This document shows positions 52,606 to 62,700 of a stretch of DNA of 64,000 nucleotides, piece by piece. Made by a program: the position numbers and the translations under genes. The notes under the pieces are model-generated. The model ran no database searches, was not told the origin of the DNA, and saw nothing but the letters and a program-made list of their open reading frames with translations. This DNA comes from an uncultured Faecalibacterium sp. (GTDB lineage Bacteria; Bacillota; Clostridia; Oscillospirales; Ruminococcaceae): NCBI GenBank assembly GCA_934561555.1, contig CAKTGQ010000008.1, positions 46,881 to 110,880 on the forward strand. Direction: 5' to 3'. The stretch's first letter is position 1. Each line of letters begins with the position of its first letter.

Positions 52606-52654
52606 GCCAAACAATCAGTTGCAAAGCAGGTCTGATTGTTTGGCTTTTTATTTT
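52606..52654 (+). terminator. Terminator ending the agr-linked transcript
   Basis: GCCAAACAATCA / TGATTGTTTGGC perfect stem followed by TTTTTATTTT. Confidence 0.9.
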
Positions 52655-52674
52655 CTGAAAAGTAGCGTGATGCC

Positions 52675-52880
52675 ATGACCCAACCTAAAACCGACCTTGC
52701 CTATCTCCGCAATGAAAAAGCCAAAGCGGAACAGAAGCTGCGCTCTTGCCAGCACCGAGAGAAGATCCTTGAACGCCAGATGTCAGAGCTGAACCGGAGA
52801 GAGCGTGTGCATCGCCTTTGCACCCGTGCTGGAATGCTTTCTGATCTGTCCGGGAGAACTGACCGACGATCAGGTGATTC
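52675..52880 (+). pseudogene. DUF3847-like N-terminal fragment
   Basis: MTQPKTDLAYLRNEKAKAEQ.. with a coiled coil and RRERVHRLCTRAGML matches, from memory, the DUF3847 proteins next to relaxase genes. After AGML the frame is lost; the +1 frame continues the likely homology (ECFLICPGELTDDQV) before turning into the AraC gene. A frameshifted remnant joined to another gene. Confidence 0.6.
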
Positions 52881-53449
52881 ATTTCACTGGCTATGATGTA
52901 AAGAACATTCTGACCTATCACGGCATCCCACTGGATCAGCACGTCTTTTACAGCGGAACACTGCCGGAGTATAAGATGCTGTTCCGAAAAATCATCCGGG
53001 AACTGCAGCAGTGCAAGTATGGCTATGAGGACTATATTGCCTCGATGTTCAACACGATCCTGCTTCTTGTCAGCCGCCAGCAGCAGGAAGGTGAAAATGT
53101 GGAGATCAACATTCCGGAAGAAATCGAAGCCGCCGTTGCCTACTTTAACGAGAACTATAACACCAAAATCAGCGTGGAGGACTATGCAGAATCGCTGCAC
53201 ATCAGCACAAACTGGTTCATCCGAAACTTCAAGCAGTATATGAAAATAAGCCCTGCGCAGTACATCCTGTCGCTTCGGATGGTCAATGCGCAGAGCTTGT
53301 TGGAGAATACCGATTATAAAATCGGCGAGATTGCAGAAATCGTGGGTTACGACAACCAGCTTTACTTCAGTCGGGTGTTCCGAAAAGAATATGGGGTCAG
53401 CTCAGCACAGTATAGGAAAAAGATGGAAAAGTCGTCGTTATCGAAATAA
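52805..53449 (+). CDS. AraC-family regulator, N-terminally truncated by a rearrangement
   Basis: Up to 214 residues. The C-terminal 100 residues are a full AraC HTH pair (ISVEDYAESLHISTNWFIRNFKQYMKISPAQYIL; IGEIAEIVGYDNQLYFSRVFRKEYGVS). Before that is the second half of a ligand domain; the usual cupin start is missing and replaced by DUF3847-derived sequence. DNA binding may persist; ligand sensing is probably altered. No clear ribosome site at the ATG at 52805. Confidence 0.7.
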   Translation: MCIAFAPVLECFLICPGELTDDQVIHFTGYDVKNILTYHGIPLDQHVFYSGTLPEYKMLFRKIIRELQQCKYGYEDYIASMFNTILLLVSRQQQEGENVEINIPEEIEAAVAYFNENYNTKISVEDYAESLHISTNWFIRNFKQYMKISPAQYILSLRMVNAQSLLENTDYKIGEIAEIVGYDNQLYFSRVFRKEYGVSSAQYRKKMEKSSLSK

Positions 53450-53462
53450 ATAGGAGTATCGT

Positions 53463-54035
53463 ATGGAAACAACCAAATTATATGTAGAGTATATTGTCGT
53501 TGGTATGGAAACACTTGCAATCATCTTCTTAGTTATATTTATTATTATAGGAGACGCATTTTTACCAATTATTAAGTATTGCATAAAAAATATAGTGCCA
53601 TCGATTATTATGCTAGGGTGGTGTTATATTTTAGGATTGATCGTTGATAGGATTGCAGATATCATATATGACAAAAGGAAGATGCATATCAAAGAAAAAT
53701 ATCCTATTGAAGCAGAAACTAGTATCATCGTTTGGGAACACTTCAAGCAAGATGCATTTGCCACTTTTACATTGTCAAGGATACGTTTAATGCGGTCTAC
53801 AGCGTTAAATTCGTTTGCAATGTTGATTGTGTGTACTTACGCAGTTATAAAGTATCATTGTGGGTGGAAAATAACGATGTTAACTGTTGTTGGCTTTTTG
53901 ACAATGGCAATCGCATCAGATTTAGCCCATTTCAATCTTCTAAATAATTATTATAAAAAAACGATGAAGTTGGAAAACAGTTATCTCAATAAAGGTGATG
54001 TGAAATCTTCTGAGAAGGCAAGTAGTCAATCCTAA
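53463..54035 (+). CDS. Membrane protein of unknown function
   Basis: 190 residues with about four membrane segments (near 12-35, 40-62, 115-135, 138-155) and charged cytoplasmic loops; Ser/Lys-rich tail. Ribosome site ATAGGAG. 13 bases after the AraC gene. AT-rich compared with flanking genes; not recognised. Confidence 0.65.
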   Translation: METTKLYVEYIVVGMETLAIIFLVIFIIIGDAFLPIIKYCIKNIVPSIIMLGWCYILGLIVDRIADIIYDKRKMHIKEKYPIEAETSIIVWEHFKQDAFATFTLSRIRLMRSTALNSFAMLIVCTYAVIKYHCGWKITMLTVVGFLTMAIASDLAHFNLLNNYYKKTMKLENSYLNKGDVKSSEKASSQS

Positions 54036-54240
54036 TTCGTTTAGCTTGCGCAAGCAGTGCATTCGTGCGCACAAATGCAAATTTTGCGTTGCAAAATGCT
54101 TGTTGGGAAATCCCAAACCCTTTCTGATCTGCACCGTTCCGGTGCAGGTTGCGCGTTCTTTCCGAACGCTATTGAATGTGTCAATGCACACTCTCTCCGA
54201 AAATCCGGGGTGCTTTTTGGTGCAAGCGTCAATGGCATAA
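54036..54240. other. Palindrome-dense stretch, possible oriT/recombination region
   Basis: Short dyads follow one another: GCTTGCGCAAGC, GTGCATTCGTGCGCAC, GCAAATTTTGC, GCATTTTGCAACGC-type, TTTGGGATTTCCCAA-type, CTGCACCGTTCCGGTGCAG, GCGTTCGGAAAGAACGC-type. No supported gene. Lies 0.3 kb from the relaxase gene 3' end. Confidence 0.4.
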
Positions 54241-54309
54241 TTCCTAAGTTCATGATAGAATAGGTGCGTTGTGTGCCTGACACATGAAAACGGAAAGGAC
54301 GATGCAGAA

Positions 54310-54504
54310 ATGGAGCAGCTTTATCTGATGCCCGGTGAGGAACGCTACACAAAGTTTCGGGATGAGAACGGTGTGCCCAAAATCCGTTACACCTACTGCT
54401 CCCTGCACGGCAAGCTGTTCAATTGTGTGTGCCGCTCAACAGATGAAGCCCAACGGCTGTGTGAAGATTGGCTCGTAACGCAGGATCGCTGCTACATAAA
54501 CTAA
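54310..54504 (+). CDS. Small DUF3873-like protein
   Basis: 64 residues from MEQLYLMPGEERY (ATG 54310; AAAGGA upstream). The pattern EERYTKF..RYTYCSLHGKLFNCVCRSTDEAQRLCEDWL fits, from memory, the DUF3873 family of mobile elements. Function unknown. Ends at a strong bidirectional terminator. Confidence 0.7.
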   Translation: MEQLYLMPGEERYTKFRDENGVPKIRYTYCSLHGKLFNCVCRSTDEAQRLCEDWLVTQDRCYIN

Positions 54505-54505
54505 A

Positions 54506-54557
54506 AAAGTCGCCGAGGATTCCGCCCCATGAAAGGGTTAGAATCCTCGGCGACTTT
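54506..54557. terminator. Bidirectional terminator before the relaxase gene end
   Basis: AAAGTCGCCGAGGATTC / GAATCCTCGGCGACTTT, a perfect 17-bp stem; A/T runs both sides. Confidence 0.92.
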
Positions 54558-54560
54558 CGT

Positions 54561-55943
54561 TTATCGGGTCTGCTGCTTTTCCTGTGCGTCTTTTTCTTCT
54601 GCGAAGAACAATTCAATATTTTTCTGTGCCTTTACCAACTCCTGCATTTCTTCTCGTGCCTTGCGATAGTCCGGGTAGGCTGCTTTCTTTTGGGTCAGAA
54701 GATCGGAATACTCTGCATTCAGTGCTTTGACCTTCGGCAGCTTTTTTAAGCCAGTTTCATCGAAAGCGGCCTTGGCTGCTTTGTGCAGTGTGATTTCTTC
54801 CCGGTGAGTATCCAGAAACTTTTTGCTATATCCCGCTTTCCGGTAGGCATCGTAGACTGGGTGGGTCTTGGCGTAATTGACGATGTGCGTTTTCAGCACA
54901 GCAATTTCCGCCATCCGTGTTTCGGCGGCTTTGATGGAATCTCCCAGCTGGTGGTATTTTTCTGTTGCCGCCGCTGTGCGTTCATTCAGTTCATCTGCGC
55001 TACCAATTTTGTGCTCCTGCAAGAAAATCAGCGTCTTGGACATTTCTTTCAAATTATATTTTTTCGCCCATCGTGCATAGCCTTCGCTTTTTCCCTCGGT
55101 CAGCTTTGCCTGAATGTCAACCAGCAATTGGAACGGCAGCTCTTGGAGCGGCTGTATTTGACGCGGATGGTGTTCAGTTTTTCCCGCAATCACCGCTTGC
55201 AGTTCATCCTCACTGTACCCAGCCCCCAGCGTTTTGAAGCGGATGAACCGCTTCTGCCGTGCGCCCTTGACGGAAGTGTATTTTCCACGCTTGACCTCAT
55301 AACCCTGTTGTTCCAGTTTTTGCAGAAAATCTTCGTAATCCTTGGGCTTTTCTGCAAGGATGCTGTCGATGATGACACACAGCCTATCGCGATTGCTTTC
55401 TTTGGGTGGATAGAGGGTACGTTTCTGCCGTTCCCGGTAGGGCTTTATTTCAATGACAGAGAGCTGATGCTCCAGACAAATCAAGTCGCTCAACCGCTGA
55501 ACGGCCAGTGCCGAAAAGAAAAAATCCCGGAACTTTTTTGAACCGTCCAGTGCAGTAGAGTTGAAAATCACATGGTTATGGATGTGGTGACGGTCTGTGT
55601 GCGTTGCGACAACAAAGGCGTGTTTTCCTTTCGTGAACCGCATCGCCAGTTCATAGCCTACCTTGTTGGCTTCTTCGGCGGTGATCTCGCCGGGTTTGAA
55701 TGACTGCCGAATCTGGTAGGCGATGATGTCGCTTTTTTGACTGCGCCCGGTAGAAAGTTCATACTGCCGCTTGGAAAGCATAAATTCTTCATCGACTGTC
55801 AGAGGGCTACACTCGTAGCAGCTTACCAGTTCACCTTGTTCGGTCTTATCTGGATTCTGCACATAGTCTGTGCGGCTTTTCAGACAAGCCGCAACCGACT
55901 TGCCCTTGTTTTTGTGCAACGCGATCAGCCGTGTCGCGGCCAT
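54561..55943 (-). CDS. Relaxase / mobilisation nuclease (MobA/VirD2 type)
   Basis: 460 residues. Relaxase domain in the first 260 residues: candidate catalytic Tyr27 (RTDYVQNPDKT) and the metal-binding motif HTDRHHIHNHVIFN near residue 115. The C-terminal part is helical/coiled-coil. Nicks oriT and pilots the strand in conjugative transfer, with MobC as accessory. Starts MAATRLIALH at a normal position. Confidence 0.93.
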   Translation of the reverse strand: MAATRLIALHKNKGKSVAACLKSRTDYVQNPDKTEQGELVSCYECSPLTVDEEFMLSKRQYELSTGRSQKSDIIAYQIRQSFKPGEITAEEANKVGYELAMRFTKGKHAFVVATHTDRHHIHNHVIFNSTALDGSKKFRDFFFSALAVQRLSDLICLEHQLSVIEIKPYRERQKRTLYPPKESNRDRLCVIIDSILAEKPKDYEDFLQKLEQQGYEVKRGKYTSVKGARQKRFIRFKTLGAGYSEDELQAVIAGKTEHHPRQIQPLQELPFQLLVDIQAKLTEGKSEGYARWAKKYNLKEMSKTLIFLQEHKIGSADELNERTAAATEKYHQLGDSIKAAETRMAEIAVLKTHIVNYAKTHPVYDAYRKAGYSKKFLDTHREEITLHKAAKAAFDETGLKKLPKVKALNAEYSDLLTQKKAAYPDYRKAREEMQELVKAQKNIELFFAEEKDAQEKQQTR

Positions 55944-56005
55944 CCTGAATCACCCCCATAAAAGAAAAATGCCGCCCGAAGGCGGCAAACGATTAAAACT
56001 ATTTC

Positions 56006-56284
56006 TTACAGTTCGGCAAGCCACTCACTGAAACGTCCGATGTCCTCGGTGATGGCTGTTGCACCGAAAAAGAGAACGAAGCAGATGAACTCAGCTACCA
56101 GCAGGATAAAGAACTGATCCCAAGTCTGGCGGTAGGCAGTGTAGATGCCGCAGCCGAAGATGTAGAGCATCAGCGGAGCAACCACATAGCTGGACAACGT
56201 GAGCAGCCACTTCGCCATCAGAGCCAGAAAAGCCACAAAGAGAGAAACCGGGAAGAGAACAATTTTCTTCAGGATAGACATCAT
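56006..56284 (-). CDS. Small membrane protein (CD1845-like)
   Basis: 92 residues with three hydrophobic segments (about 8-30, 32-55, 58-80). Such proteins sit next to mobC in clostridial elements. Start at ATG 56284, nine bases after GGAAG. Role in transfer is presumed from position only. Confidence 0.7.
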   Translation of the reverse strand: MMSILKKIVLFPVSLFVAFLALMAKWLLTLSSYVVAPLMLYIFGCGIYTAYRQTWDQFFILLVAEFICFVLFFGATAITEDIGRFSEWLAEL

Positions 56285-56394
56285 ATCAGGCACTTCCTTT
56301 CTGTTCGCTCTTATTATAAAGGTATCGACTATTGCACTGCAAGGATGTCAAGCATTATATGTACACCCGCAGTCCTCCAACTGCGGGAATTTTC

Positions 56395-56724
56395 TTAGAG
56401 ATTTGCCAGTTTAGTCAGAATCTGCTTGCCAATGGAAATCAGTTCGTCCAGCCGGGTGCGCAGATCAGCAAGGTCGGCAGAGTAGATCTTGCCGTTTTCG
56501 TTAGCGCGTTTGGCGACCTGATTCAGATTGTTACTGCAATTCTGAAGCAGATAAGCCATTCGGCGCAGCTGTGGAAGGTCGAGGTTCAGGCAGTAGCCAT
56601 CCAGTGCCATTTTGCGGATATAGGCACTCAGACTGTGGATGCCCATTCCATACATCTTATCTAAAATGCGGTTTCGTTCTTCATCGGTCACACGAATAAA
56701 TAGACGGTGTTCCCGCTTTCTCAC
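56395..56724 (-). CDS. mobC: Mobilisation protein MobC (relaxosome accessory)
   Basis: 109 residues from a GTG at 56724 behind AAGGAGGGG. Ribbon-helix-helix-like N-terminus (HRLFIRVTDEERNRILDKM) and a MobC block (LSAYIRKMALDGY, LNQVAKRANENG). Helps the relaxase at oriT. Its GTG lies one base after the stop of the giant helicase gene, so they are probably coupled. The longer open frame upstream is inside the helicase gene. Confidence 0.9.
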   Translation of the reverse strand: MRKREHRLFIRVTDEERNRILDKMYGMGIHSLSAYIRKMALDGYCLNLDLPQLRRMAYLLQNCSNNLNQVAKRANENGKIYSADLADLRTRLDELISIGKQILTKLANL

Positions 56725-56725
56725 A

Positions 56726-59700
56726 TTATCGCCCCTCCTTATCCAGATAACTCTTGAACGGCTTAACAGGCTCCGACTGATTGGTCTTTTCCCCCAGTGC
56801 AGCCAGCACAGACGGACGAGTTGCAGGTGTTTCGGTTTCCTCGGTTTCTTCGGGAGCATCCTGCGAGGAACTGCGGTCACGGTCGATGTTCAGCAAGGCG
56901 TTCAATTCAGCAAGGCGGGCAGACTTTTCGGCCAGTTCTTCCTCCTGTGCAAAGGGCTTTGCCACTTCGACCTCTGCGGCCTGCTTCTGCTGTTCAAGGT
57001 TTTGCAGAGCATTTTCGGCATCTGCAATACGGTCAGCGAAATTGTCGATGGCATTGTCCAGACGAGTGATATTGCCGCGCGCATCATCGCCCAGCGACAC
57101 CGGGTAACTCAACTCTGCCCGGAGTACGGCTTGATGCTCATTTTTGAAGCTGTCGAACCGGATGTTCAGTTCAAAGCCACGGTAGGTGCCCAGCAGCATC
57201 ATATCGGCATTGGGCATCTCCTGCCGAGCCAGCAGCAGCCGTTCGCCCGCAGCCTTTTTGTCATCGTACACCATGCCCTTGATGGTCATACCGCAGAAGT
57301 TTTCTTTGTCCTGCGGGTGTGCTGCTGCAATCTGTGAATCCTGCTGCAAAGCAGCAATGCGGGTTTTCTGTTTCTGGATCTCTTCCGGGAATGTTTTGAG
57401 CAGCTTATCTTCCAGACGATATTTCTGATTCTGGAAGTCACCGCGCAGAACTTTCAATTTTGCTACCTGCACGTCCAAGTCCATCTTTTCCCGGATGCGA
57501 GGGTCGCCTGCACACAGAGCCTTGATTTCTGCGTAAGATAAAGCCTGTTCGTCAATATCATCGCAAGATCGCATAGGCGATTTGCTCGTCATGATCTGCG
57601 AGATAAACTTCTGTTTATTCTCAAGGGTCTGATAGAGGTAGGCGTCAAATGTCGATTCCGTGACGTAGTTATAGACGTAGACTTGTTTGTTTTGATTGCC
57701 TTGGCGGATGATTCGTCCGTTGCGCTGGGTCATATCAGACGGACGCCAGCCTACATCCAGATGATGCACCGCCACAAGCAGCGTCTGGACGTTGGTGCCA
57801 GCTCCCATCTTTGCAGTGCTGCCCAGCAACACACGCACCTGTCCGCTGCGTACCTTGGAGAAAAGTTCTGCTTTCTTGTTCTCCGTATCTGCGTTGTGGA
57901 TGAACTCGATCTCCTGCTCTGGCACACCAGCAGTGAGCAGCTTGGAGCGGATATCGTCATAGACGTTGAACGAACCGTCACCCTTTGGAGTAGACATATC
58001 GCAGAAAATCAGCTGGGTCAGCTTCTGTTCCTTGGTGTCGTTCCAGATGCGCAGGACGTTGTTGACGCAGGCATTCAACTTACTGCTGGGGTCATCAGGC
58101 AGAGCCGAGTTCATCAACCGCTGATCAAGACCGATTTTGCGGCCATCCGACGTGATTTTCAACATATTATCCACAGAGGGGTCAACAGAACCGCTGTGGA
58201 CTTCGGCTGCACGTTCGCTCAACGCCTGCACCATATCCTGTTGGATTTCCGAAGGTTTGACCACCACCGTCTCAAATTTTGCATCAGGCACTGGGAGATG
58301 AAGCTGGTCGCTGGTTTTGATATCTGCTGCTTCTTTGAACATCGCCATCAGTTCAGGCAAGTTGAAGAACTTCGCAAAACGAGTGCGTGCACGGTATCCG
58401 GTGCCTTCGGGCGCAAGTTCAATGGCCGTGGTCGTCTCACCGAAGGTGGATGCCCACGCATCAAAATGGGTCAACCCTTTCTGCTGTAAGGTGTTGTACT
58501 GAAGATAACGCATCAGGGTATACATCTCGGTCATGCTGTTGCTCAGGGGCGTACCCGTTGCAAAAATCACGCCACGTTCTCCGGTGATCTCGTCCAAATA
58601 GCGGCACTTGCCGAACATATCGCTGGATTTTTGCGCCTCGCTCGTACTCAAACCTGCGACATTACGCATTTTCGTGTACAAGTAGAGGTTCTTAAACGCT
58701 TGGCTCTCATCCACAAACAACCTGTCTACGCCCAATTGTTCAAACGTAACCACATCATCTTTACGGTCTGCGCCTTGCAGCTTTTCCAGTTTCTGTTTCA
58801 GAGACTTGCGCAACTTTTCCAGCTGCTTTACTGTGAAATGCTCGCCAACCTGTGCTTTCGCTTCTTCGATGGCCTCCTCGATTTCATCCATCTGTTCCTG
58901 AATCAGACGCTCCTGTCGTTCTGCGGACAAGGGTATCTTTTCAAACTGGCTGTGTCCGATGATAACCGCATCATAATCACCGGTCGCAATTCTCGCACAG
59001 AATTTTTTTCGATTACCGGGTTCAAAATCTTTCTTGCTGGTAACCAGCAGCTTCGCATTGGGGTACAGGCGTAAAAACTCGCTGGCCCATTGTTCCGTCA
59101 AATGGTTTGGCACGACAAAAAGACTTTTCTGACACAAGCCCAGACGTTTCAGTTCCATAGCGGAAGCCGCCATCTCAAAACTCTTGCCAGCACCGACTTC
59201 GTGCGCCAAAAGAGTGTTGTACCCATACAGCACATGGGCAACCGCATTGCGCTGATGCTCTCGCAAATTGATCTCCGGGTTCATGCCCACAAAATGAATG
59301 TGACTACCGTCATACTCACGGGGGCGGGTGCTGTTAAAAAGCTCGTTGTACTTTTTTACCAGTAGGGCGCGTCGCTGTGGATCTTTCCAGACCCAGCCAG
59401 CAAATGCGTCCTTGATGGCCTGCTGTTTCTGCTGGGCGAGGGTGGTTTCGTTTTGATTCAGCACACGCTTTTCTTTCCCATCCTCCTCGATGGTATCATA
59501 AACGCGGCTGTCACGCAAATTCAAGGTATCCTCCAAAATCTTGTAAGCGTTGGCTCGGCGGGTACCGTAGGTTTCGGTGGCCATAATGTCACCAAAGCCA
59601 GTAGCAGATTTATTGCTGATCCGCCATTCGGAAGTGTAAGGGGAGTAGCGAACGGTGATGGCATTGTTGTATCGGATACGATAGGGCGGCTGAAAAGTTT

Positions 59701-62700
59701 CCATCATAAACTGTTGTACGATAGAGGGGTCAAGCCAAGTGGCACCCAAACGCACATCAATTTCAGATGCCTCCAGATCTTTGGGCTGTGCCTTGGTCAG
59801 TGCGTCCACATTAACCTTGAACTCCGGGTGACTTTCCGCAGCAAGCTGTGCCATCCGCAGCTTATCGCGTACATTACCCGAAAGGTATTCGTCCGCAGTC
59901 TGCCAGCCTGCTTCCGGGTCGTCAGCATCCGCAGCAGGGTCTTTGAAAATCACGCCGGACAATTCGGTGGTGATGCGCTCATAGTTGCCGGGAGTGCCCA
60001 GCAGTTCTGCCATATAAGGCAGGTCTACTTTACCGTGTTCCCCGATGGACACCGCCAACGCTTCGCTGGGGGTATCCACGCTGGTGACAACACGCTCTGG
60101 CCGAATCGTCCGCTTGGTGAACATATCTGCCTTGGACTTGAGATTCTTATTCTCGTCCAGATTCTCCAGTGAGCAGAGCAGATAGTAGGAACTGTCATCA
60201 TCGAACAGGCGTGCGTTTTTCTTGTCGTTAATCAGCCCGTATTTTGCGGTAAAGGCATCATAGGCGGCATTCAACTTGGCCTGCGATGCCTTAATGTCCT
60301 CGTCCGGGAAGTCATTCAACTGCTGCTGAATCAGTTCGTAGACGATCTGCCGCAACTCCACCATACCAGCTACACGGCCTTTGGCGTTGTCGGACAGTTC
60401 AATCTGCGTCATGATAGAGTTCTCTCGGTAGTATATCTCGCCATCAACAACCGTATAGCTAAAATTCTTCACGGTCGGGTCTGCGGGCAGCGTTTTGCGC
60501 TGTGCTTCCGCATCTGCGACGTCCGGGGCAGCAATCTCCACCGCAGTGTAATTGCCCTCAATATGCTGTACCGCTTCTGCAAGCTGGTCTGCCAGCACTG
60601 CACCCTCAATGGGTGCAACGGTCAGGTCGTGACCGTACTGGGTGCTTTCCAGTGTCAGCTGTCCCAGCACCATCTCCGGGTGGTCTACGAAATACTGGTT
60701 GATGGCAAAACCATCTTCGGTCTTGCCCAGCTGCACCCAATCCGGCTCATGGTCGATGGGGCGGTCACGCTTTTGCAGGAAGATGATGTCCGAAACGACA
60801 TCGGTGCCTGCGTTCGCCTTAAACGCATTATTCGGCAGACGGATGGCACCCAGCAAATCGGCACGCTCTGCCATGTGCTTGCGGGCGGTGCTGTCCTTGC
60901 TGTCCATGGTGTAGCGGCTGGTGACAAATGCCACAATACCTCCGGGCCGCACCTGGTCGATGGCTTTCGCGAAGAAATAATTGTGGATGCTGAAGTTCAG
61001 CTTGTTATACGCTTTGTCGTTGACTTTGTAATTGCCAAACGGTACGTTGCCGACCGCTAAATCGTAGAAATCCCGCCTATCCGTGGTTTCAAATCCGGCC
61101 ACCTTGATGTTGGCCTCCGGGTACAGCTTTTGGGCAATCCGGCCCGTGATACTGTCCAGTTCCACACCATACAGGCGGCTGTCTGCCATGCTCTCGGGCA
61201 GCATTCCAAAGAAGTTGCCTACGCCCATACTAGGTTCCAGAATATTACCGCTGTGGAAACCCATGCGCTCCACGGCATCGTAGATACTACGGATGACGGT
61301 AGGGCTGGTATAGTGGGCGTTCAGGGTGCTGGAACGGGCAGCAGCGTACTCATCCTCGGAAAGCAGCCCTTTCAGTTCGGCGTACTCTTTTGCCCAACTA
61401 TCTTTGCTAGGGTCAAAGGCATCTGCCAAACCGCCCCAGCCCACATACTGCGAAAGCACTTCCTGTTCCTCGGCGGTGGCACCACGGTATTCCTGTTCCA
61501 GCTTGAACAGGGTGCGGATGGCTTCGATATTTCGGGCATATTTCTGCTTTGCGCCGCCCTCGCCCAGATGGTCGTCCGTGATGTGGAAATTCCCGGCAGC
61601 TTCCGGCACAGGTTCGGCGTTCAGGGCTTCGTCTGCGGCGGCAGCATCTGGGAAGGTCTGCACCTTTCCGTCCATCACGGCAGAAATGGGCAGCGCATCC
61701 AGTTCTTCGTCCGTCAGCTCCGGCATGACCTGCCGCAGACCGTCCTCGAATTGTTGCTTGTTGATAACCTCGTTATCCCACGACTGCCCCTGTGCGCTGG
61801 TGTCGATGCGCACATCCGTTTCGCCTACATAGCCGATTTTCCCCTCGATGGTTCGTGTGAGAAGGTCTACCACAACATCGTCCCCGACCTTATAATCAAC
61901 GGCCTTTTCGGGAGCAGCGTCAAGGGCCTCGTCCTGCTGTTCGTACAATTCCCGGACAACAGATAGCGGTTCTTCCTGAAAAATTGGCATCCGCAGGTCG
62001 GCCAGTGCCATATCCTGCAAGGAAACCTTGCCCTTATCAAAATCCACTCCGTCAATCCGAAATTTCCGGCCATCCATATTGATGATGGAGCCGATGGGCA
62101 GATAGTCCTCTTTGTGCAGATGTTTAGTCTGGTGATGAGTCCCATCTTCGTTCAATCCGGCAAGGTAAACATCATTGCCTGCAGACCACAATTCTTTTGA
62201 CTTTCTTGCCCATAAGCTAGGTGGAAAGCCTGTGACCTGAACTTCGCCCAGTGCTGTTTCTCTCGTAAACAAAGCACTGTTGAGAACTTTTGCAACCTTG
62301 GCAGCATCTTCTCCATAGAACATAAAATTGCCGCCAGCTTCAAATCCAACCAGAGTATCCGGGTGCTGCGCCTTTAATGCAGTGTATTCGGCTGCACTGG
62401 CGACGTTCAGTTCAAGGGGAAAGTCGATGGCTCTTCTTTCTTTGTCCGACAGGTAGCGGTTAGACTGAATCATCAGATCAATATATTTTTCGACCCGATC
62501 CCAGCGGAGAAGCACTTTCTGATGGTCGGGATAATGCTCAAACGTCAGACCCTTGCTGTCATGGTCAAGCCAACCACTGCTTCCGTCCAGATAAGTGTGT
62601 GAAGAACCGCCGGGGCCATACGGTGCATATTCTTTGGCAAGAGCTTTTGCCCGGAGTTTTCGGTCAGGCTGCAACTGATAAATTTTCCATATCCGAAGTT

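Noticed and set aside
52685..53200. 171-residue minus-strand frame
   Set aside because: Antisense to the DUF3847 remnant and AraC gene; no domain or ribosome site.
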